This document shows, in pieces, positions 7,462 through 16,733 of a stretch of 53,873 nucleotides of DNA. Position numbers and translations under genes: made by a program. Under the pieces are notes generated by a model, which was not told where the DNA came from, did no database searches, and worked only from the letters and a program-made list of their open reading frames with translations. This DNA is from Clostridia bacterium (GTDB lineage Bacteria > Bacillota > Clostridia > Oscillospirales > CAG-272), in contig JAFSYU010000001.1 of assembly GCA_017443595.1 (NCBI GenBank), positions 1 to 53,873 of the forward strand, written 5' to 3'. The first letter of the stretch is position 1. Each line of letters opens with the position of its first letter.

Positions 7462-8937
7462 ATGAAAAAAGCATTATGCATACTGTTCGTTCTGTTGTTC
7501 GTCGCAGGCGCGTTTGCGTCGTGCACGGAAGTTAACGAGGATACGGCGGCTACCGTGACGGAAGCGGATACGACGGCTGAGACTGCCGCCACGACCGAGG
7601 AAGCGGAACTGACAAACGCGGATATAGCAAAAGAGTATCTTGATAAGCTGCCGCAGACCAAGTACAACCGCACCTTCAACGTTCTTTGCATGGCGGGCGT
7701 AGGCAACTCGGAAAAGGAGATATGGGCGGAAGAAGCAAGCTCCGAGCCGATACAGGACGCCGTTTTCAACAGAAACGCCGCTATGTATGACACTTTCGGT
7801 GTGACTATCACGGTAAACCCGGTGGCGTCTGTTTCCACAACGGCGCAGAACGATATCAAATCAAACGCAAAATCGTATGATCTGATAATGGCAAACGGAC
7901 CGGATACCGGCGCTCTGGCGCAGAACGGATATCTTTACAATTTCCTTGATCTTAAAGAGTATATGAATCTGGAAAAGGAATGGTGGGATCCCGGTACGCT
8001 GCGCGACTGCGCGATAAACGGCAAAGTTTATTTTATGAACGGCGATATAAACATACTTGACAACGACGTTACATGGATAATGCTGTTCAATAAAAAGATG
8101 ATAGCGGACAACGACCTGGAAGAGCCGTATCAGCTCGTAAGAGACGGCAAGTGGACGCTCGACAAGTTCTATGAGTACGTAAAGAAAGTTTCAAAGGACG
8201 ATAACGGCGACGGCAAATATGATGAAAACGATATTTACGGCTTCATCACCACAAACGGCGGCGGTCTGACAAACTTCTTCTATACGAGCGATCTTAAAAC
8301 GGTAGATCTTATAGACGGAGAACCGACGGTCGTAATGGGCAACTATCAGGAAAAAATACTTGATCTGCTCACGTTCTGCAAAAAGCTGATCCACGAGGAT
8401 AACTATACATGGATCTCACAGAACGACCCGGCTCAGTCAAGAGATATGTTCATGAACAACCAGGGCCTGTTCTATTCCGAGGTGCTGAGCTACATAGTAA
8501 ACTTAAGCGATATGGATTCTCCTTACGGCGTTCTTCCCACTCCGAAATACGACGAGTCTCAGAAAGAATACAGAACTCACGTTGACGGCGTCGGCTCCAT
8601 GATAAGCATCCCCGCAAACGTTGACAAACCGCAGGAAACGGCTTACATAGTAGAGGCTTTCGCACTGTATTCATACCAGTATCTGACGCCCGCTTACTAC
8701 GAGATAACGCTCAAGAGAAAGAAAGCAAAAGACTATGAATCGTTTGAGATGATAGATATCATCCTTCAGACCCGCGTTTACGATATAGGCTATATTTACC
8801 AGAGCGTCGGTCTGTCGTCTATGTTCAACAGCCTTGTTTCCGCAGGCAGTACGGAATTTGCTTCAAAATATAAATCCGCAAGCAAAAAAGCGGAAAAGGC
8901 AATAAAAGCCATAGTAAAAAAATACGACAAAATTTAA
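7462..8937 (+). CDS. ABC transporter extracellular solute-binding lipoprotein (family 1 type)
   Basis: 491 residues from the ATG at 7462, which has AAGGAG upstream; a GTG 30 bases earlier overlaps the MreB-like gene and is less likely. There is a signal peptide with lipobox-like FASC (Cys about residue 21), a Thr/Glu/Ala-rich linker (22-55), then a substrate-binding fold with segments typical of sugar-binding family 1 proteins (WWDPGTLRDCAINGKVYFMNGDIN, DNDVTWIMLFNKKMI, DGKWTLDKFYEYVKKVSKDDNGDGKYDENDIYGF). No permease or ATPase genes lie beside it, so it is an orphan receptor whose transporter must be elsewhere. The sugar ligand is inferred from family only. Confidence 0.88.
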   Translation: MKKALCILFVLLFVAGAFASCTEVNEDTAATVTEADTTAETAATTEEAELTNADIAKEYLDKLPQTKYNRTFNVLCMAGVGNSEKEIWAEEASSEPIQDAVFNRNAAMYDTFGVTITVNPVASVSTTAQNDIKSNAKSYDLIMANGPDTGALAQNGYLYNFLDLKEYMNLEKEWWDPGTLRDCAINGKVYFMNGDINILDNDVTWIMLFNKKMIADNDLEEPYQLVRDGKWTLDKFYEYVKKVSKDDNGDGKYDENDIYGFITTNGGGLTNFFYTSDLKTVDLIDGEPTVVMGNYQEKILDLLTFCKKLIHEDNYTWISQNDPAQSRDMFMNNQGLFYSEVLSYIVNLSDMDSPYGVLPTPKYDESQKEYRTHVDGVGSMISIPANVDKPQETAYIVEAFALYSYQYLTPAYYEITLKRKKAKDYESFEMIDIILQTRVYDIGYIYQSVGLSSMFNSLVSAGSTEFASKYKSASKKAEKAIKAIVKKYDKI

Positions 8938-8946
8938 AATCGTAAA

Positions 8947-8985
8947 AAGTCCGGTGAATTATCGCCGGGCTTAATTTTTTTTATT
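8947..8985 (+). terminator. Terminator of the solute-binding lipoprotein gene
   Basis: An 11-bp stem with G-U pairs, 8947-8957 with 8962-8972, has an ATTA loop and is followed by a long T run. Confidence 0.85.
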
Positions 8986-9001
8986 ATTTTAAATTTTCCA
9001 C

Positions 9002-9031
9002 TTTACAAAATAATACTTTTTATGATATAAT
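9002..9031 (+). promoter_or_regulatory. Promoter of the dockerin protein gene
   Basis: TTTACA (9002-9007), 18 nt, TATAAT (9026-9031), with TGA in the extended -10 position. GGAGG lies before the ATG at 9066. Confidence 0.7.
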
Positions 9032-9065
9032 ACAATTGGAATAATGTTTAGAGAGGAGGGAATAT

Positions 9066-12000
9066 ATGAAAAAGCTGTTTGCAGTGCTTTTATGTGTCAT
9101 ATGCATTTCGGCTTTGCTTGCCGTGCTTGTCTGTGCGGAAGACGGTTTGACGTATACGTTTGCCGAAGACAAAAAATCATATATACTCTCCTCATACACG
9201 AAAAACGAGCCGGAGGCGGTCATAAAATCGGAACATAACGGGCTGCCCGTCAGCGCCGTTGCGTCCGGTGCCTTTTCCGGCAACGTCTCAACGTATAAGA
9301 TAATAATTCCGGAAAGCGTAAAAACGATAGAGGCCGGTGCGTTTTCCTCCATGCCTTCTTTATACGAATTTGAGGCAAAGGGAAGCTATACCGCCGTCGA
9401 CGGCGTGCTGTTTACGTCAGACAAAAAAACTCTTGTAAGATATCCGGAAGCAAGAGAAGGCGAATATAAGATACCTAAAAGTGTAACCGTTTCCGCGTAC
9501 GCGTTTGCCGGCTGCCGCATCTCGGACGTTGACGCGTCCGGTATGGTAAAAGCGGAAAAGTACGCGTTTTACGCGGCTGAAATAAAGAATATCACGCTTT
9601 CATCTTCGCTTACATACATAGGCGAGCACGCATTTGAAAAAAGCGGGATAGAAAAAATAAGCGTACCCGGCAAAGCGTCCGTTTACGCATACGCTTTCGC
9701 TTCCTGTGAAAAACTCGTTTACGCAAATATTTCAAACGCTTCCGTAAAGGGCGAGGGAGTATTTTATTCCGATACCTCGCTTCTTGCGGTTTCATTCCCT
9801 CAGGCACAGACCGCGATCCCGGAGCTTACGTTTGCCGGATGTACCTCGCTTGTGACGGCACCTGTGGGAAAAGCAGTGAAAACGGTTGGCGCCAAAGCTT
9901 TTTACGGCTGCGTAAGCCTTGAATACGCTTCGTACGGCAGCGCTGCGTGCGCCGCAGACGCGTTCGGCTTGTGCGATAAACTGACGCCGGATAAAAAAAC
10001 GTTCGCTTCGCTCGGGCAGAAAAACGCGGACGTAACGCTGAAAGTCGGAGAAAAATACGGTTTTTCAATAAAGACCGGGTTTGATCTTTATACCGTTTCG
10101 CATAACGTAAGTATAAGCAATAACACGATAACGGCTCTGTACGAAGGCAAAGCCGAGGTCTACGCCGTATCACACAGAGGCGGTGACTGCGCGGTCATAA
10201 CGGTAAACGTATCGGACGGCGCGGCGCTTATAGAGTCCGATCATCCTTATACAAAAGGAACGCACAAATATATGTATACGGTCCCCGGCGAACCGGATAG
10301 GATCGCTATAACGTTTTCATCGTCGGATATGCTGTCATCAGCCGACGCCGTAAAGATACAGGACAAAAAAGGCGATCTGTACGGAACGTTTTACGGCGGC
10401 TCGCTTGCAGGCAAAACGCTGTTTATTGACGGTGATACTGTCCTTGTCACGCTTATTTCCATAACGTCCGGCAACTACGGCTTCCGCCTCACGTCCGCGC
10501 AGCCGGTCTCGGATCTTACTGCGGTGCAGAAAATAACGCTGACCGACGCCGTTACGTTAAAGCCGGGTGAAAAACTTAAACTCGCCCCGGAAATAACGCC
10601 GGCGGAGGCTTTTCCCGCAGAGCTGTTATACGTAATATCGGATAAGACGGTTGCAAGCGTGTCGGGCGACGGTACTGTTTGCGCTGTAAACGAAGGAACA
10701 ACGGAGCTGACTGTATATTCGGAATTTTACGGAGTATCCGCAAAATGTATAGTTACCGTAAAAGCGGAGCAAAAAGGCGACTTTGAATATACCGTAAAAG
10801 ACGGCGGAGTTTACATAACCGCATATAACGGCGAGCCCGGTGCTGTGAACGTGCCCGCGAAGATAGACGGAAAAGAAGTCCGCGGCATAGAGGAAAAGGC
10901 TTTTGCGTATTGCGGCATAACGGAGATAAGTATTCCGGATACCGTATCTTATATTTCTCCGTATGCGTTTGACGGCAATTCGGCGCTTACCGCTATTACC
11001 GTCTCAGATAAAAACGCATATTTTAAAACAGTCAAAGGCTCCCTTTACAGCAAAGACAAAAAAACGCTTTACAGAGTGCCGTGCGGTATAAAAGGCGAAT
11101 TTTCCGTGCCGGACGGTGTAAAAACCGTTGCGGACGGCGCGTTTTCATGCTGTTTCGGTCTTGAAAAACTCGTTTTGGGTTTGTCCGTTTCGGAATTATC
11201 CGGCAGCGCGTTCATAAACTGCACGAGCCTTAAAAACGTTTCCTCACAAAGTGAAAATTACGACGTTATAGACGGAGTTTTATACACGGCTGATAAAAAA
11301 ACTCTTGTGTATTTCCCGGCGGGACTCAACATATCCGCGTATTCCGTTATAACGGAAGCGGAAAAAATAGGTCCGCAGGCTTTCAACTCCGCGGTCAATT
11401 TAAAAAATCTCGTTCTGCCTTCGTCAGTAAACGATATTGACAAAACCGCGTTTTCTGAAGCGCTTTATCTGTACGGCATATCCGTAAACTCCGCAAACGC
11501 GGTATATTCCGTAACAGACGGCGTATTATATGAAGGCGGTGATCTTAAATTCGTGCCTAAAAACATGACCGGGATCGTAACGGTAAAGGACGGAACAGCA
11601 AAAATACTTCCGTACGCGTTTTACAACTGCGCGTACGTTACGCAGGCGGAGCTGCCGTATTCACTTAAAGAAGTGTGTGAATACAGCTTCGGCAACTGCG
11701 CTTCGCTTGACTCTTTATATCTTCCGGCGGCGGTGCAGTCCGTCGGTGCTGACGCGTTTTATAACGATCACGGCATAAGCGTTTATATCCCCGGATCGGC
11801 CGCGCTTACGCGTCTTTCGGACTGTACTGTTTTGTGCGGAAAAGACACGGCTGTCAGCCGTTTCTGCGAACAGAACGGCGTGCCGTACAAATACACTTAC
11901 TTTACGGAATACGGATTATATAAATTATATACGCCCGTAAACGCTCAGCTTGCCGTAAAAGAGGAAACGGATCCGATTTTACTTGCAAAATACAAAGTCG

Positions 12001-13361
12001 CCGCGGCTCAGAATATTAAAGCGTTTTCCGTACATTTATTATCTGACGGGATCAGGCTGCCGGCGGCGGAATACGCGATCTTCAGAACAAATACACAAAG
12101 CAAACGGTATTTTTACGATAGCGGAGAACTCTGCGAAATAAAACAGGACGCAATAAGCGTTTACAGAAGATATTCTGAGCATATTATCGAATTGTCGGGC
12201 GGCGGCTCAAACCCGGCGCTGCTTATAAAAACTCTGCCGGGCAAGCTCGAATATAAAATATATGATGAAATAGACTCAGGCGGTCTGACGCTTTACTACA
12301 CGGATGAGCGCGGGATCACTGCCGTGATAGACAACGGCTATGAAATAACCTGCGATTTAAGATCCATGGGCGAAAAAACCGCAACGGTAAAATATAACGG
12401 CCTGTCCGTAAACTTCAAAGTAACGGTAAACGATCTGGGACTTTCCGGAACGGTAAGGATATCCGGTAGTACAAGATACGGAGGCACGGCGTGCGCCGAT
12501 GTATCCGAGGTCCTGCCGCCTAATACCAAATTCAATTATCTTTGGTACGTGGACGGCAAACCTGTGCTCGGCGCTATTGACGACGTGTATAAACCGACGG
12601 CAGCCGACATAGGAAAAACGCTTTCGGTAAGAGTTACGTCCGCGTCGGGAATAAACGGCGAGTTGATGAGCGAAGCGGTAGTAATAAGAAAAGCCGCGTC
12701 TCCCGCGCCGCCTAAACCGGCGGTGGAGTCCGCCGACATAACCACGGTAACGCTGAAAGCCGTTGAAGGCTGTGAATACAGACTGTCTCAAAACGGCGAG
12801 TTTACCGACAGTAACGTATTTACGGGTCTTTCTCCCGGTGAAACCTACGTATTTTATCAAAGATACAAGGAAACGGAAACGACTGAAGCGTCCGAGATAT
12901 CAAGCGCGTCTTACGTTATGCAGAAGGATTATAAGATAAGCTCCGAAAAGTATTTCATAAATAAAGCAAGCGGAGCGGCAAGCCTTATAGATCCCGGCAC
13001 AACGGTAAAAACGCTGCTTGAAGGACTTGAAAACAGCGACCATATAAGCGTTATAAAGGACGGCAAAAAGCTCTCGGATGAAGATACGGTCGGCACCGGA
13101 TGTGAGATAACCATTACGGTTGACGGCAAGGTTTACGATAAGTGCGTTATAGTTATGACAGGCGACGTGAACGGCGACGGAAAAATAACGATAACGGACT
13201 ATTTAAAGATAAAAGAGCGCATACAAAGCGGTACGGCTCTGTCAAAGGAAAAGGAATTTGCGTCTGACGTCAACGGCGACGGTAAAGTGACAATAACGGA
13301 TTATCTGCGACTGAAATACTGTATACAAAACAGTGTCAAACCGGAGCAGAACAGATATTGA
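9066..13361 (+). CDS. Secreted BspA-type leucine-rich repeat protein with a C-terminal type I dockerin
   Basis: 1431 residues. Order seen: signal peptide (1-27, ends VCAED); first LRR_5/BspA block (about 30-315, repeats like GVLFTSDKKTLVRYP and IPESVKTIEAGAF); Ig-like stretch (about 321-385); CUB-like region (about 388-482); bacterial Ig-like domain (about 484-569, SVSGDGTVCAVNEGTTELTV); second LRR block (about 572-920); mixed beta domains (about 930-1300); dockerin (about 1366-1431). The dockerin has two calcium loops, DVNGDGKITITD and DVNGDGKVTITD, with the same Ile-Thr at the usual recognition positions 10-11. BspA repeats usually serve adhesion or display. No glycosidase domain is seen. 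It probably docks on the cohesin-like protein encoded 15 bp downstream. Confidence 0.93.
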   Translation: MKKLFAVLLCVICISALLAVLVCAEDGLTYTFAEDKKSYILSSYTKNEPEAVIKSEHNGLPVSAVASGAFSGNVSTYKIIIPESVKTIEAGAFSSMPSLYEFEAKGSYTAVDGVLFTSDKKTLVRYPEAREGEYKIPKSVTVSAYAFAGCRISDVDASGMVKAEKYAFYAAEIKNITLSSSLTYIGEHAFEKSGIEKISVPGKASVYAYAFASCEKLVYANISNASVKGEGVFYSDTSLLAVSFPQAQTAIPELTFAGCTSLVTAPVGKAVKTVGAKAFYGCVSLEYASYGSAACAADAFGLCDKLTPDKKTFASLGQKNADVTLKVGEKYGFSIKTGFDLYTVSHNVSISNNTITALYEGKAEVYAVSHRGGDCAVITVNVSDGAALIESDHPYTKGTHKYMYTVPGEPDRIAITFSSSDMLSSADAVKIQDKKGDLYGTFYGGSLAGKTLFIDGDTVLVTLISITSGNYGFRLTSAQPVSDLTAVQKITLTDAVTLKPGEKLKLAPEITPAEAFPAELLYVISDKTVASVSGDGTVCAVNEGTTELTVYSEFYGVSAKCIVTVKAEQKGDFEYTVKDGGVYITAYNGEPGAVNVPAKIDGKEVRGIEEKAFAYCGITEISIPDTVSYISPYAFDGNSALTAITVSDKNAYFKTVKGSLYSKDKKTLYRVPCGIKGEFSVPDGVKTVADGAFSCCFGLEKLVLGLSVSELSGSAFINCTSLKNVSSQSENYDVIDGVLYTADKKTLVYFPAGLNISAYSVITEAEKIGPQAFNSAVNLKNLVLPSSVNDIDKTAFSEALYLYGISVNSANAVYSVTDGVLYEGGDLKFVPKNMTGIVTVKDGTAKILPYAFYNCAYVTQAELPYSLKEVCEYSFGNCASLDSLYLPAAVQSVGADAFYNDHGISVYIPGSAALTRLSDCTVLCGKDTAVSRFCEQNGVPYKYTYFTEYGLYKLYTPVNAQLAVKEETDPILLAKYKVAAAQNIKAFSVHLLSDGIRLPAAEYAIFRTNTQSKRYFYDSGELCEIKQDAISVYRRYSEHIIELSGGGSNPALLIKTLPGKLEYKIYDEIDSGGLTLYYTDERGITAVIDNGYEITCDLRSMGEKTATVKYNGLSVNFKVTVNDLGLSGTVRISGSTRYGGTACADVSEVLPPNTKFNYLWYVDGKPVLGAIDDVYKPTAADIGKTLSVRVTSASGINGELMSEAVVIRKAASPAPPKPAVESADITTVTLKAVEGCEYRLSQNGEFTDSNVFTGLSPGETYVFYQRYKETETTEASEISSASYVMQKDYKISSEKYFINKASGAASLIDPGTTVKTLLEGLENSDHISVIKDGKKLSDEDTVGTGCEITITVDGKVYDKCVIVMTGDVNGDGKITITDYLKIKERIQSGTALSKEKEFASDVNGDGKVTITDYLRLKYCIQNSVKPEQNRY

Positions 13362-13376
13362 TACGGAAAAGAAAAT

Positions 13377-14714
13377 ATGAAAAAGATAATTGCAATAATA
13401 ACGGCCGCGGCACTCGCCGCGATACTGACGGTATTCTGTATGGCGGAATTCAAAGCGTCGTTTACGATATCCGGTCCGGGCTCCGTCCGCGCCGGCAACA
13501 CGCTTACCGTTTCATTCAAGGCGGACGGTAACGGTATATGCGGCATACTTGCCGATATATCGTATGATACGTCGTCTTTGACTTATAAATCTTCATCCGA
13601 CGCGCTTTCAAACTGGCGCGTTGAAGTGAATGAAAAAGGCGGAAAACTGCAGATCTGGGCGGAAGAGAACAACGGCTTCAAATCTCCCGTAAATTCACAG
13701 AAAACGATCGTCAGCCTGAGTTTCAAAGTGAGTGATAAGGTATCCGTCGGAGATAAGATAAGTATAAGAGCGGACATCGCGCAGGTCTCGGATACGGAAA
13801 ACGAGCTTTCCGGACTTTCCGCTTCCTACTCATGCACGGTCGCACGCCCGCTTTCAGCGGACAGCAGCTTAAAATCGCTGTCTGTTGAAGGATACACTCT
13901 CAAACCGGAGTTTTCGCCGCGCGTCACCGAGTACGAGATAGAGGGCGAAGTTGAATACACTCTCAGCGCTCTGAAGGTAAACGCAAAAGCGAACGACGGT
14001 GAAGCGTCCGTTGAGATCAGCGGCTCCCGTCTGTCTGTCGGCAATAACACCGTACGCGTAAAAGTAACGGCGGAAAACGGCAGCGACGCCACGACTTATA
14101 CGATAAAAGCAAAAATGAAGCAGGACCCGAATTACGTCGCTTCGTCCGTTGCGACGCTCATGTCGGTAACGGTGTCCGAGGGCAGAGTATCGCCCGCGTT
14201 TTCACCCGACAGGTACGATTACATAGTTTACGTTCCGTATGAGGTCGAAACGGTGAATATAAGCTCCGTTCCGGCTGACGTCAAAGCAAAAGCCGAAACC
14301 AACGGACCTGATATACTTGACGTCGGAGAAAACCTGTATATAATTAAATGCACCGCTGAGGACGGCACGGTAAATGAATACAGGATAACCGTAATGAGAA
14401 TGAACGAGTACGGCGCGGAGCCGGAATCCGAATCTGAATCTGAGGAAGAGCCGGAGACGGAGCCCGAGACGGAGACGGAAGAAGAAACGGAAACCGAAAC
14501 CGAGATACTGACCGAGTCCGAGACGGAAACAGAGGAGACGGAAACTGATGATACCTCTGATACGGAGCCGGAAACGGAGCCGGAAGAAGGCGACCTTAAC
14601 GTGTTTACAAAGCCCGCGCCTCTCTGGGTCGTGCTTGCCGCGGCGGTAGGCGGGATCGCGGTAGGCGCTCTCGGCAGCATATTCATATATATCTCCTTAA
14701 AGGAAAGGAAATGA
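13377..14714 (+). CDS. Membrane-anchored cohesin-like surface protein
   Basis: 445 residues. Signal peptide (1-22). A cohesin-like beta sandwich (about 24-160) includes SVRAGNTLTVSFKADG, GILADISYDTSSLTY and IVSLSFKVSDKVSVGDKISI. Two cadherin-like beta-sandwich domains follow (about 165-250 and 257-345, SLKSLSVEGYTLKPEFSP and VTEYEI, then SVTVSEGRVSPAFSPDRYDYIVYVP). Next is a Glu/Thr/Ser repeat spacer (about 350-398) and a C-terminal membrane helix (about 413-438) with a basic tail. It should display one cohesin on the outer membrane face, held off by the acidic spacer. Directly downstream of the dockerin protein, it is the obvious docking partner. Pairing is inferred, not shown. Confidence 0.87.
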   Translation: MKKIIAIITAAALAAILTVFCMAEFKASFTISGPGSVRAGNTLTVSFKADGNGICGILADISYDTSSLTYKSSSDALSNWRVEVNEKGGKLQIWAEENNGFKSPVNSQKTIVSLSFKVSDKVSVGDKISIRADIAQVSDTENELSGLSASYSCTVARPLSADSSLKSLSVEGYTLKPEFSPRVTEYEIEGEVEYTLSALKVNAKANDGEASVEISGSRLSVGNNTVRVKVTAENGSDATTYTIKAKMKQDPNYVASSVATLMSVTVSEGRVSPAFSPDRYDYIVYVPYEVETVNISSVPADVKAKAETNGPDILDVGENLYIIKCTAEDGTVNEYRITVMRMNEYGAEPESESESEEEPETEPETETEEETETETEILTESETETEETETDDTSDTEPETEPEEGDLNVFTKPAPLWVVLAAAVGGIAVGALGSIFIYISLKERK

Positions 14715-14718
14715 TCTG

Positions 14719-15573
14719 ATGACAGACTGCATAACGGTCAAGGCGCCCGCCAAACTTAACCTGTTTCTCGAGGTCGGCGAGCGCATGGAGGACGGTTATC
14801 ACAAGATAGAAAGCGTAATGCAGAGCGTGACGCTGTACGACACGCTGACCGTAAAAAAAGAAAAAAGCGGTATAGCTTTTAATTGCGACAAAAAAGATCT
14901 CTTATACGACGGGAACCTTGTTGTAATAGCCGCAAAAATGTTTTTTGAGAAAAGCAAAGCGGCAGGCGGCGTAAGTATAACGCTGCAAAAAAAGATCCCG
15001 GTCTCCGCCGGACTCGGCGGCGGCTCGTCAGACGCGGCGGCGACGCTTACGTCTTTAAACAGACTTTATGATTTTCCGCTGTCTGAAAAGGATTTATTTG
15101 ATATCGCAAAAAAACTCGGCGCGGACGTTCCGTTCTGCATAAAAAGAGGACTTTGCCGCGCATACGGTATAGGCGAGGTGCTGCAGCGCATCAAGCCTTT
15201 GCCGCCGTGTTGCTTCGCGGTAGCGAAAGGCGCTGCGTCCGTATCCACAAAAGCTGCATTTGCGCTTATGGACGCGCATAAAGACCGCGTAATTAAAAAT
15301 TCTGATAAAATAACGGAAATGATCTTGAAAGGCGATATAAAAGGCGTTTGTGACGCGATGTATAACGCTTTTGAGATAAACGGAGAATACGACGAAAAAA
15401 TAAAGAACGTAATGAAAAAGCATAAGGCGTATAACGCTTTGATGAGCGGGAGCGGTCCGTCCGTTTTCGGCGTGTTTGAGCGTGAAGAAGACGCAAAAAA
15501 CGCGGAAAACGAGCTCAGATCTCTCGGCTGTGAATGCTTTGTATGTGTACCTGAAACAGACCCGGAAGGGTAA
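14719..15573 (+). CDS. ispE: 4-diphosphocytidyl-2-C-methyl-D-erythritol kinase
   Basis: 284 residues, GHMP kinase family. Visible: substrate motif PAKLNLFLEVGERMEDGYHKIESVM, ATP loop VSAGLGGGSSDAAATL, and the C-terminal MSGSGPSVFGVF. It phosphorylates CDP-methylerythritol in the MEP isoprenoid pathway. The ATG is five bases after the stop of the cohesin gene, with AAAGGAAATGA upstream, so it may share that transcript although the functions are unrelated. Confidence 0.96.
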   Translation: MTDCITVKAPAKLNLFLEVGERMEDGYHKIESVMQSVTLYDTLTVKKEKSGIAFNCDKKDLLYDGNLVVIAAKMFFEKSKAAGGVSITLQKKIPVSAGLGGGSSDAAATLTSLNRLYDFPLSEKDLFDIAKKLGADVPFCIKRGLCRAYGIGEVLQRIKPLPPCCFAVAKGAASVSTKAAFALMDAHKDRVIKNSDKITEMILKGDIKGVCDAMYNAFEINGEYDEKIKNVMKKHKAYNALMSGSGPSVFGVFEREEDAKNAENELRSLGCECFVCVPETDPEG

Positions 15574-15605
15574 ATAAGATAAATTCATAAAAAAGGAAAA
15601 AACAA

Positions 15606-16616
15606 ATGAACACCGTAAAAGTGCCGCAAGGCTACAAATCATCACTTGACTTATACGAAACGCAGAAAGCGATCGCTTTGACAAAAAGGATATTTCAGGA
15701 TAATTTGGCGGGAGTACTCGATCTGCAGAGAGTTTCCGCACCGCTCATGGTAGTTGATTCCACGGGTCTAAACGACGGATTAAACGGAGTTGAACGCCCC
15801 GTCAGCTTTGACATCCCCGCGGTAAACGGCTCCGCTTCCATCGTCCACTCGCTTGCAAAATGGAAGAGGATGGCGCTGGCAAAATACGGCTTCAAAGTCG
15901 GCCGCGGACTTTATACGGATATGAACGCTATCAGACGCGACGAGGAAAATCTTGACAATATCCATTCGATCTACGTTGACCAGTGGGACTGGGAAAAAAT
16001 AATAACAAAAGAACAGAGAAATACGGAATATCTGCGCTCTGTGGTAGACACTATCGTCGGCTGTATCTGCGATACGCAGCAGGCGCTGATGAACATTTAC
16101 CCGACACTGAAATACAAGCTTAACAGAAAAGTAACGTACATAAGCAGTGAGGAACTTTTGCAGAAATACCCCGGCAAAACGCCGAAAGAAAGGGAGCTTT
16201 GCGCCGCAAGAGAGTATAAAACGGTGTTTATCTCACAGATAGGCGGAGCTTTGTCCGACGGCAGCATACATGACGGACGCGCTCCGGACTACGACGACTG
16301 GAGCCTGAACGGCGATATAATCTTTTATAACGAACTGCTCGACATTCCGTTTGAGGTATCGAGCATGGGCATAAGAGTTGACAGGGAGTCGCTGTTAAAA
16401 CAGCTTCATATAAGAGGCTGCGACGACTGGGCAAAAAGACCGTTCCACAAAGCGCTGTTAAACGACGAGCTGCCGCTTACGATCGGCGGCGGTATCGGTC
16501 AGTCGCGCTTGTGTATGCTGATAATGAACAAAGTGCATATCGGAGAAGTACAGTCGTCCGTCTGGGACGAGGAAACGATCCGCGTCTGCCGTGAAAACGG
16601 AATTGAATTATTATAA
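15606..16616 (+). CDS. asnA: Aspartate--ammonia ligase (asparagine synthetase A)
   Basis: 336 residues, close to the usual length of about 330. Class II aminoacyl-tRNA-synthetase-like fold: IYVDQWDWEK and GGGIGQSRLCMLIMNKVHIGEVQSSVW match the conserved AsnA core. It makes asparagine from aspartate, ammonia and ATP (to AMP). AAAAGGAAA sits before the ATG and a GAAA-loop terminator follows, so it ends the unit that began with the dockerin gene. Confidence 0.96.
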   Translation: MNTVKVPQGYKSSLDLYETQKAIALTKRIFQDNLAGVLDLQRVSAPLMVVDSTGLNDGLNGVERPVSFDIPAVNGSASIVHSLAKWKRMALAKYGFKVGRGLYTDMNAIRRDEENLDNIHSIYVDQWDWEKIITKEQRNTEYLRSVVDTIVGCICDTQQALMNIYPTLKYKLNRKVTYISSEELLQKYPGKTPKERELCAAREYKTVFISQIGGALSDGSIHDGRAPDYDDWSLNGDIIFYNELLDIPFEVSSMGIRVDRESLLKQLHIRGCDDWAKRPFHKALLNDELPLTIGGGIGQSRLCMLIMNKVHIGEVQSSVWDEETIRVCRENGIELL

Positions 16617-16622
16617 AGTGCG

Positions 16623-16650
16623 GGGCTGACGAAAGTCAGCCCTTAATTAA
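16623..16650 (+). terminator. Terminator of asnA
   Basis: GGGCTGAC (16623-16630), GAAA loop, GTCAGCCC (16635-16642), then TTAATT. Confidence 0.75.
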
Positions 16651-16674
16651 CAAAGTGTTTACATTCTTTTTGTT

Positions 16675-16696
16675 ACGTTTTATCCGGATAAAACGT
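16675..16696. promoter_or_regulatory. Perfect 22-bp palindrome before the ECF sigma gene
   Basis: Half-site ACGTTTTATCC followed directly by its exact reverse complement. It lies 38 bp before the sigma factor ATG, where the promoter should be; a TTTACA at 16658-16663 could be a -35 partner. A dimeric repressor site is plausible. With no loop it is not a terminator. Confidence 0.45.
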
Positions 16697-16733
16697 TTTA
16701 GTATTTGAAGACATCAAAAGAAAGGATCACGTC

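Noticed and set aside
14430..14590. Tandem DNA repeat of functional interest
   Set aside because: The GAGACGGA-type repeats simply encode a Glu/Thr/Ser stalk, common in wall-spanning proteins.
14228..14686. Ser/Val-rich minus-strand frame with repeats
   Set aside because: Antisense of the Glu/Thr repeat spacer in the cohesin-like protein.
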